DNA from: JBMYRH01 sp049602155 | Lineage (GTDB): Bacteria; Myxococcota_A; UBA9042; PHBI01; JBMYRH01 | Direction: 5' to 3' | Assembly (NCBI GenBank): GCA_049602155.1 | Contig: JBMYRH010000028.1 | Coordinates: 7,007-71,006 of the forward strand | Length of the DNA stretch: 64,000 nucleotides | Shown here: piece by piece, positions 58,686-64,000 of the stretch | How positions within the stretch are numbered: position 1 is the stretch's first letter | Layout: each line of letters begins with the position of its first letter | Position numbers and translations under genes: made by a program | Notes under the pieces: model-generated | Told to the model about the DNA's origin: nothing | The model's input: only the letters and a program-made list of their open reading frames with translations | The model's database searches: none

Positions 58686-59906
58686 ATGCGAAGACACACG
58701 CAGATGACGTACGGACGGCTGGGACTTGTATGGGCTTCGACGCTCTTAGCCCTGGGTACTGTTGGGTGCGCTGACGACGAGTCCCCGTTCGAGGCTCCAC
58801 AGACAGGGGTCGAGGCAGAGCGCGCGGCGGGGGAGCAGCCCTCCGCCATGATTGTCCCGGACACCTTCCCGGACCCAAGTATCCCGAGCGACAATGTGCC
58901 AACCGAAGCGCGCGTCGATCTTGGACGGCACCTCTTCTACGACACCCTTCTCTCGGGCAACGAGACCTACTCCTGTGGCACCTGTCACCAGCAGGCGCTT
59001 GCCTTCACAGACGGCCTCCCGATCGCAGAGGGGTCAACCGGTGAGAGTCACTCCGTCGGGTCGATGTCACTGGCCAACGCTGCGTATCCAGCCACCCTAG
59101 GGTGGGGTAACCCGACCCTGACCTCGTTGGAGGCTCAAGCGCTGGTCCCAATGTTTGGAGAGGAGCCCGTAGAACTGGGGCTCGCCGAGCTCGGGGAAGA
59201 CGGGCTTCTCGCTCGCTTACGCGAGCAACCGCGCTACCAAACACGATTCCCTGACGCCTTTCCTGGGGAGAGCGACCCCTTCACTGTGGGCAACATCGCA
59301 CGAGCGATCGCGTCTTTCCAGCGCACCATGATCAGCGCCAACTCCCCCTACGACAAACACCAGCGGGGAGAGCCTGAGGCCATGAGCCCTGAGGCGCAGC
59401 GTGGCATGGCGCTCTTTTTCTCTGAGCGACTGGAGTGCTTTCACTGCCACAGCGGCTTCAATTTCAGCGACTCAGTCAGCAGCCCCGAGTTCCCGTTCGC
59501 AGAGCAGCCCTTTCATAACAACGGCATGTACAACGTCGGCAACACTGGCGCCTACCCGGAAAATCAAGGGGTCTACGAGCTCACCGGTGACATCGACGAC
59601 CAAGGGAAATTCAAAGCGCCGACCCTACGCAACATCGCTGTCACCGCTCCCTACCTCCATGACGGCTCGGTCGAGACACTGCCTGAGCTCATCGACCTCT
59701 ACGCAGCAGGTGGCCGGAACATCGTCGACGGCGACCTTGCAGGTGACGGCACTCAGCACCCTAACAAGAGCACCTTTGTTGTCGGGTTCGAACTCTCCGA
59801 TGCAGAGAGAGCAGACCTTCTGGCCTTCTTAGAGGCGCTCACCGATGAGGAGTTCCTGACCAATCCAGCGCTCAGCGATCCCTACGAGGAGGCTCAGTCA
59901 CCATGA
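58686..59906 (+). CDS. mbnH: MbnH-family diheme peroxidase-like lipoprotein
   Basis: 406 residues from the ATG at 58686; a GTG at 58677 overlapping the mbnP stop is an alternative start. The lipobox GTVGC gives Cys28. Two c-type heme motifs, CGTCH (Cys97, Cys100, His101) and CFHCH (Cys251, Cys254, His255), sit in a BthA/MauG/CcpA-like fold: LGRHLFYDTLLSGN, MSLANAAYPATLGW, KFKAPTLRNIAVTAPYLHDGS. MbnH oxidises Trp to kynurenine in MbnP through a bis-Fe(IV) state, allowing copper binding. It is coupled with the downstream cytochrome gene by ATGA. Confidence 0.9.
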   Translation: MRRHTQMTYGRLGLVWASTLLALGTVGCADDESPFEAPQTGVEAERAAGEQPSAMIVPDTFPDPSIPSDNVPTEARVDLGRHLFYDTLLSGNETYSCGTCHQQALAFTDGLPIAEGSTGESHSVGSMSLANAAYPATLGWGNPTLTSLEAQALVPMFGEEPVELGLAELGEDGLLARLREQPRYQTRFPDAFPGESDPFTVGNIARAIASFQRTMISANSPYDKHQRGEPEAMSPEAQRGMALFFSERLECFHCHSGFNFSDSVSSPEFPFAEQPFHNNGMYNVGNTGAYPENQGVYELTGDIDDQGKFKAPTLRNIAVTAPYLHDGSVETLPELIDLYAAGGRNIVDGDLAGDGTQHPNKSTFVVGFELSDAERADLLAFLEALTDEEFLTNPALSDPYEEAQSP

Positions 59907-60310
59907 CCATGCGGCCGGTTCTGGGCGCCCTTGGGGTGGCGTTGGTGCTCTGGTGTTGTGACGTGGACGTCCAAGAGAGCCCCCATCCCTCCGAGCCCGA
60001 CACAGCGACACACAGCGCGCCCGAGGCAAGTGAGCAACCCAACGGCGAGCACCTCTACGACGCACACTGCCTAGGCTGCCATGGGGTTGAGGCGGAGGGC
60101 ACAGACATCTGCGTCTCCCTCATTACCCCGCACATCAACATGCAAAGTGACGGCAAACTCTTCGTCATGATCAAGTCCGGCACCGGTGGGCAAATGCCTG
60201 CCTTTGGCGACGTGATGAGTGATGACGAGATCGTGGCTGTCATCGGCTACCTCCGCTCGATTCAAAGCGAGGACAGCCATCGTGACGAGAGCGATGGCGC
60301 GGGGCGCTGA
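59903..60310 (+). CDS. Monoheme cytochrome c, third gene of mbnPH operon
   Basis: 135 residues; the ATG overlaps the mbnH stop (ATGA), so translation is coupled. A signal or lipoprotein-like N-terminus (GVALVLWCC) precedes a linker and a class I cytochrome c domain: CLGCH (Cys56, Cys59, His60) and a candidate axial Met107 in GTGGQMPAFG. It could carry electrons from MbnH or return them to the respiratory chain. Most mbnPH pairs are described without such a third gene, so it suggests a local redox partner. Confidence 0.88.
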   Translation: MTMRPVLGALGVALVLWCCDVDVQESPHPSEPDTATHSAPEASEQPNGEHLYDAHCLGCHGVEAEGTDICVSLITPHINMQSDGKLFVMIKSGTGGQMPAFGDVMSDDEIVAVIGYLRSIQSEDSHRDESDGAGR

Positions 60311-60405
60311 GGCCTCGGCCAAGTCTCCTGCATGAGGTCGGTGATCTGTGGCGAAGGGCGACAGCGTGTTCGCCCCAAGCGTCACGTGGTTCACATTGGC
60401 CCGTT

Positions 60406-61494
60406 CTACTCTCTCGGCCACGGGTCTGACCACGACGCTCGCGTCACTACCGCCTCATTACTCAAACTCAAGAGGAAGGCCTCCAAGGCCAGCATTTCCT
60501 CGACGCTGAGTCCAAGAGGCTGGACGCGAGGGTCTTTATGGGGGCTCTCGCGACCATCGCCGACGTAGGGCCCTGACGACACCAGTCGCCCCCCTCGATT
60601 GTAGTTCTCGATGACGTCGGCGAGGGTCGCTCCGGTGCCGTCATGGTAGTAAGGCCCAGTGAAGCGCAAATGCCGCAGCGTGGGCACCCGGTAGCGCCCG
60701 ACATCGTCCGCGAGCCCCGTCACTTCAAACAGCCCCTGTCGGCCCGTTGGATAAGCCCCATCTCCAAGGTCGTAGAGGCCCGTGTTGTACCATCCGTGAC
60801 GCGCGTCACCTCCTTGGTCAAAGTCAGCGCCGCCGTGACATGCTGAACACCCCACATCTTCGGAGAAGAAGAGCGCCTCACCACGCTTCTCTTGCTCGGT
60901 CAGGGCGTCCGTTGCGCCGGCCAGATAGCGGTCGTAGGGAGCATCATAGTCCGACAACCCCTCCAAGAACGCAGCGAGTGCATCAGCAACCAAGTCCAGG
61001 TCGAACGCTGGTTGCGGCAGGTTCAACGCCCTCAGTAGGTCCTGATAGGTCGCATCCTCCCTTAACTCATCCAAACGGGCGTCGATGACTTCAGCCATCC
61101 CCATCTCCACAGGCTGCGTCCCCAGCAAGGGGATCAGGACATGCTCGGCGAGGTCAGTTGGGGTTGGAACGAGCCAACTGAGCGTGTCCCGAGAGCTGAC
61201 GTTAAGGAGTGTCAACGTGTTCCTCGGATGCACTTCACCGGTGGTTCCAACGGCTCGAACAAAACCGTCAGTGAAGCCCTTGGCCTGTTCATGGCAGATG
61301 CCACAGGCACGGTCATCGTAGAGTGAGAGACGTCGCTCATAGAAGAGATGCCGCCCAAGCTCGCTTAGCGCCCGGTTTTGCTCATTCAGGGGGAGCGCTT
61401 CAACCCCGCACCCTGCGCCTGATCCGGCACCTGCAACGATGAGCAGCACAGCCATGAGCCGCGTGACGCCCGAGGCTACGCGAAGAAGAGCCAC
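60406..61494 (-). CDS. Second MbnH-like diheme lipoprotein
   Basis: 362 residues from a GTG at 61494 (AAAGG 8 bases upstream). The lipobox SGAGC gives Cys29. Two heme motifs, CGICH (Cys64, 67, His68) and CSACH (Cys216, 219, His220), lie in the same framework as MbnH: LGRHLFYERRLSLYDDRACG, NTLTLLNVSSRDTLSW, GRYRVPTLRHLRFTGPYYHDG. It is a paralogue of the mbnH product but is shorter and clearly diverged. It lies 12 bp downstream of a different lipoprotein gene, its likely substrate or partner, and is convergent to the mbnPH operon. Confidence 0.88.
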   Translation of the reverse strand: MALLRVASGVTRLMAVLLIVAGAGSGAGCGVEALPLNEQNRALSELGRHLFYERRLSLYDDRACGICHEQAKGFTDGFVRAVGTTGEVHPRNTLTLLNVSSRDTLSWLVPTPTDLAEHVLIPLLGTQPVEMGMAEVIDARLDELREDATYQDLLRALNLPQPAFDLDLVADALAAFLEGLSDYDAPYDRYLAGATDALTEQEKRGEALFFSEDVGCSACHGGADFDQGGDARHGWYNTGLYDLGDGAYPTGRQGLFEVTGLADDVGRYRVPTLRHLRFTGPYYHDGTGATLADVIENYNRGGRLVSSGPYVGDGRESPHKDPRVQPLGLSVEEMLALEAFLLSLSNEAVVTRASWSDPWPRE

Positions 61495-61506
61495 GCAGGG
61501 CGCCTT

Positions 61507-62417
61507 TTACTCGACCTTGATAAAGGCTAGGTGGATGACTGCGTTCGGCTCACCTACCAACTTCACCGTGAACGAACCCCACGAGTGGTATTTCAAGCGT
61601 TGGTCAGTCATCCCTGAGTCCGAACATGCACCGTTCCAGCTCAAGGGCAGGATGAGTTCTGTCACCCAATCCGGGTCTAACACCTCAAGCGTTGTGTCCG
61701 AGTCCAAAAAGGCACCGATCGTGACCGCCCAGTCAGGGACCTGGAGGGTGATGTAACCCTCGCCGCTCTCGGGCAGAGTCACAAGATAGGCCTCCGAGGC
61801 CGATGGTAGGACGAGCACCTGGCCAGCCTCGCCGATGTCGCTGGCAGAGATGACCTCTGTGGTGGGGCCATCGCTGAGTTCACACGCTGAGGATGCCGTG
61901 CCATCTTCAGGGCCAACTGGGAGTTCAAGCGCCTCAGGCTCATCTTCGGGCGTCTCGTCGGTGGGCGTCTCGTCGGTGGGCGTCTCGTCGGTGGGCGTCT
62001 CGNNNNNNNNNNNNNNNNNNNNNNNNNNNNNNNNNNNNNNNNNNNNNNNNNNNNNNNNNNNNNNNNNNNNNNNNNNNNNNNNNNNNNNNNNNNNNNNNNN
62101 NTGGGCGTCTCGTCGGTGGGCGTCTCGTCGGTGGGCGTCTCGTCGGTGGGCGTCTCGATCTCCCCCTGCGAATCACCGTCACCCGGAGCGTCGTCACCGC
62201 TGTTGCTGTCGACCGAAGCATCATCGGGTTGTGTTGATTCACCATCCGGTTGAGCTTCGAGAGAATCATCGGCACCTGACGGGGCACTCTCCTCCGCCAT
62301 TTCTGCGTTTTCCTGGAGAGCACTGTCGTACGCTTGTGCCCCGTCGTCGCCATCGCCACATGCATAGGCGGACAGAGTGAGGCATACTAGAAACGCGATG
62401 CGGGGTGAAAGATGCAT
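61507..62417 (-). CDS. Repeat-linker lipoprotein paired with second MbnH-like protein; contains assembly gap
   Basis: The product starts MHLSPRIAFLVCLTLSAYAC (lipid Cys20), continues with an acidic linker and (ETPTD)n repeats, and ends in a small beta-domain: QVLVLPSASEAYLVTLPESG, GAFLDSDTTLEVLDPDW, SWNGACSDSGMTDQRLKYHSWGSFTVKLVG. The reading frame is broken only by the 99 N at 62003-62101, whose length is wrong by frame; the two halves otherwise join in one frame. It occupies the mbnP position in its own operon but has no sequence resemblance to MbnP. Its Cys, Met, His and four Trp residues could make it a substrate of the downstream diheme enzyme; that is inference. Confidence 0.75.
61952..62157. 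repeat. 15-bp tandem repeat with assembly gap
   Basis: Exact copies of GTCTCGTCGGTGGGC flank the N run: three and a part on the left (61952-62002) and three and a part on the right (62102-62157). On the minus strand it encodes Thr-Pro-Thr-Asp-Glu repeats. The true copy number is unknown because the gap (62003-62101) lies inside. Confidence 0.9.
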
Positions 62418-62500
62418 AGGACCTACCTCGTGCCGTCACTGTATCAGCGACAATAGAGCGCTCGTGCTCGCCATTGTTGAGTCACGAACATGAGTGATGA

Positions 62501-62517
62501 ATACCCCCCAAGGGTAT
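62501..62517. promoter_or_regulatory. CsoR-type operator, box 2
   Basis: ATACCC-CCCAA-GGGTAT: same arms and same 5-bp spacing as box 1. It lies between the divergent starts of the repeat-linker lipoprotein (62417, 84 bp) and csoR (62607, 90 bp), so one site could control both. Confidence 0.78.
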
Positions 62518-62606
62518 GCGGAACAGGCCAGAATGTCAAATGAATCAGGGTTCGTGATCTTATAGCGCTGCGCCTTGACCGCCCCGATTTCGAGAGGTTG
62601 GACTCC

Positions 62607-62897
62607 ATGCTCACCGGCGATGAAAAGAAGAAGATGCTGGCCAGACTGAAGCGGATCGAGGGGCAAGTCGCCGGAATCCACCGCATGGTTGAATCGGAGA
62701 CCTACTGCGTTGAAGTGCTGCACCAGTTCTCAGCCGTTCAAGGTGCACTCTCCAAGGCCGCCCAAGTGATGCTAAGTGCCCACTTGGAGTCTTGCGTCCA
62801 CGAGGCAATTATCGAGGGCGCTGAGTCCGAACGTCGGGCTAAGCTCGAAGAGCTCGTGGAGCTGTTCAGGCGCTTCGGACGCGTCGTGGGGAAGTGA
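62607..62897 (+). CDS. csoR: CsoR-family copper-sensing repressor
   Basis: 96 residues from the ATG at 62607 (GAGAGG 9 bases upstream). All-helical CsoR fold starting KKKMLARLKRIEGQVAGIHRMVESETYC. The Cu(I) ligands of CsoR are present in order: Cys34, His59 and Cys63 in HLESC (His-x3-Cys), with Tyr33 next to the first Cys. These rule out the formaldehyde (FrmR) and nickel (RcnR) patterns and favour copper. It binds DNA as a tetramer and releases it with Cu(I). Box 2 lies 90 bp upstream and suggests autoregulation and control of the divergent operon. Confidence 0.92.
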   Translation: MLTGDEKKKMLARLKRIEGQVAGIHRMVESETYCVEVLHQFSAVQGALSKAAQVMLSAHLESCVHEAIIEGAESERRAKLEELVELFRRFGRVVGK

Positions 62898-62913
62898 CAC
62901 GTTGCCACGTGTC
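62896..62913 (+). terminator. Weak hairpin after csoR
   Basis: GACACG and CGTGTC pair around TTGCCA immediately after (and overlapping) the csoR stop, with GGGG/CCCC able to extend the stem across an AAGT bulge. No T-run. Confidence 0.35.
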
Positions 62914-63393
62914 CCCATCACCGCCTTCGGGTCAAGCGCAAGGAGAACTCCCCGGCCCAAACTCCCCGACCATCTGAGCGTCGGTTAAGTTGGCCGGGGC
63001 AGGTCATTTAGGGGTCCTCCTGAGTCAGCGGGAGGCTGGCTTCAGAGAGGTGATGACGAGGTCAGGGGAGTTCGCGCCGCTTTATCTTCGAGACTTGAAG
63101 TTCGGGCCAATGATTTCAGTCTTTTTCATGACCCTGGGGCGGGCCTTCGTGGGTCGTTCATGACCCTGGGTCGGGCCTTCGCGGGTCGGCTCTTCGACCA
63201 TAGCCGCCCGCCAAAGAGCGCCACCCCAACTCCCCTGGGTAACACCCGCTGTAGCGCGCCTCTTGTTATCGGACACCATCTGTGCTCCTCTCCAATTAGG
63301 GTCCACGCGGGCAGTGGGGCTCTAGTATCTCGCCATTAAGGCGCTCTCATCTGGTATCAAAACGGGCCGTCGTGCCCTTGATAGGTGGAACAT
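62898..63393. other. Region between csoR and the EGF lipoprotein
   Basis: 496 bp. It holds a 32-bp tandem repeat (63126-63189) and no convincing gene; a 74-codon minus-strand frame at 63082-63306 runs through the repeat and lacks support. Confidence 0.4.
63126..63189. repeat. 32-bp tandem repeat, two copies
   Basis: Two copies of TCATGACCCTGGG(G/T)CGGGC continuing CTTCG(T/C)GGGTCG(T/G), at 63126-63157 and 63158-63189, differing at three positions. Not part of an array here. Confidence 0.8.
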
Positions 63394-64000
63394 ATGAAGC
63401 GGACCCTACGGTTGGTATGCCTCATGGGTGTTTTGGCCGGTGCTTGCGCTGAAAACGAAGCACCGATAACCAATGACGGCGATACCGGGAGCAGTGGCGC
63501 TGAGACCTCGGATTCAGCGGCTGCCGAAGAAGCAGACGCAGCGGGGGCATCCGACGCGGAGGTCGAGCCTCAAAGTGACATCACGACATCCGACGTGACA
63601 TCACCCTCGGACACCTCCGAAGGCTTCGATGCAGGTGATAGCTCAGAGGTTGCCGACACCACGGACGCCACCTTCACGCCCTGCGACCCCGGTCACTTTG
63701 GGGCCGCGTGTACCCCATGCCCTGGAGACGGAGCCCCGTGCTCAATGCACGGGACCTGTGATGATGGGCTCGCGGGGACAGGAGAGTGCATCTGCGACGC
63801 GGGCTGGACCGGTCAAGGGTGCGAAGAGAACATCGACGAGTGCGCGAGCGCTCCCTGCCAAAACGGCGGCACCTGCACCGATGGCGTGGCGAGCTTTGTC
63901 TGCGAGTGCGCGGCTGGCTTTGAGGGCGATGTCTGCGAGGTCAATATCGACGAGTGCGCGAGCGCTCCCTGCCAAAACGGCGGCACCTGCACCGATGGCG
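63394..64000 (+). CDS. EGF-repeat lipoprotein, 3' end outside window
   Basis: The ATG at 63394 follows AGGTGG (5-6 bases). It opens MKRTLRLVCLMGVLAGAC, a lipoprotein signal with Cys18, followed by an acidic Ser/Asp/Thr linker to about residue 95. A Cys-rich segment (CDPGHFGAACTPCPGDGAPC) and then EGF-like domains follow, the last two starting NIDECASAPCQNGGTCTDG with cbEGF calcium motifs. The two visible copies are nearly identical in DNA and spaced 114 bp (38 residues). The frame is open to the window end. It is a cell-surface adhesion-type protein. Confidence 0.88.
   Translation, partial: MKRTLRLVCLMGVLAGACAENEAPITNDGDTGSSGAETSDSAAAEEADAAGASDAEVEPQSDITTSDVTSPSDTSEGFDAGDSSEVADTTDATFTPCDPGHFGAACTPCPGDGAPCSMHGTCDDGLAGTGECICDAGWTGQGCEENIDECASAPCQNGGTCTDGVASFVCECAAGFEGDVCEVNIDECASAPCQNGGTCTDG
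63829..64000 (+). repeat. 114-bp EGF-encoding repeat, start of array
   Basis: The segment beginning at 63829 (AACATCGACGAGTGCGCG) recurs at 63943 with one base changed over the 58 bases visible. It continues beyond the window. Confidence 0.85.

Noticed and set aside
61779..62417. Apparent frameshifted pseudogene with an RRPPT repeat tail
   Set aside because: The shift arises only from the 99-N gap; the flanking repeats restore one frame when the gap is 4 mod 15.
63082..63306. 74-codon minus-strand frame
   Set aside because: Runs through a 32-bp tandem repeat, is Arg/Gly-rich and lacks a ribosome site or motif.
1..64000. tRNA, rRNA and transposase signatures
   Set aside because: No TTCGA-type T-arm with matching acceptor stem, no rRNA-like conserved stretches and no DDE/IS-end features were seen; absence is from reading by eye only.

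Overview
The window is GC-rich DNA, densely coded on both strands, from a Gram-negative bacterium. About 20 of roughly 47 genes encode lipoproteins (lipobox Cys followed by a long Asp/Glu/Thr/Ala-rich linker). There are also EGF, thrombospondin type 3, MopE, PKD and CxDGxxCT-type Cys-rich repeats, several c-type heme proteins, and a VWA protein. This pattern fits Myxococcota (former Deltaproteobacteria, possibly Bradymonadia-like); the assignment is inferred from protein style only, because no rRNA or other phylogenetic marker is present. I saw no tRNA, rRNA, CRISPR array, insertion sequence or phage module.

Layout. 0-16 kb: the 3' end of an SGNH esterase, a sulfite-oxidase-like Tat molybdoenzyme, an EGF/TSP3 lipoprotein ending in a PNGase F-like domain, an MscS channel with a cyclic-nucleotide domain, dCMP deaminase, rhodanese, GDSL lipoprotein, a trhO-GST operon, purple acid phosphatase, a methyltransferase-lipoprotein/radical SAM pair, a 30-residue micro-lipoprotein, a RuvC-fold protein and a surface-protein pair. 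16-32 kb: a TolB-propeller/amidohydrolase, a lipoprotein-type catalase-peroxidase, two heme lipoproteins, a periplasmic-domain/MFS fusion, VWA and CIA30 exported proteins, EcsC and GIY-YIG proteins. 32-48 kb: DbpA helicase, an iodotyrosine-deiodinase-like nitroreductase, DUF1853, an MsbA-type ABC exporter, a DUF4876-like lipoprotein, an amino-acid permease/XRE regulator pair that both carry PTS EIIA domains, a MAPEG protein, a Cys-rich lipoprotein and a PHM-like copper monooxygenase with a cytochrome-like N-terminus. 48-57 kb: two giant tandem Cys-rich paralogues. 57-63 kb: a copper locus. 63.4 kb to the end: the start of an EGF-repeat lipoprotein.

The most interesting system is the copper locus. 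A CsoR-family regulator with Cys-His-Cys copper ligands (62607) sits beside a 17-bp inverted repeat, ATACCC-N5-GGGTAT. A second copy with the same arms and the same 5-bp centre lies 5 kb away, upstream of mbnP-mbnH-cytochrome c. Each box is about 82-90 bp from the start codons it faces. The first box lies between csoR and a divergent operon encoding a new lipoprotein and a second MbnH-like diheme enzyme. The second lies between mbnP and the 1351-residue Cys-rich lipoprotein. The locus therefore looks like a copper-responsive regulon in which two MbnH-type enzymes act on two different partner lipoproteins, next to giant Cys-rich/MopE-repeat surface proteins.

A second regulatory system is the XRE-EIIA regulator translationally coupled to an APC permease-EIIA fusion. 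Immediately upstream of the regulator is a perfect 9-4-9 palindrome.

The run of 99 N at 62003-62101 is an assembly gap inside a 15-bp repeat that encodes ETPTD; its length cannot be correct for the reading frame.
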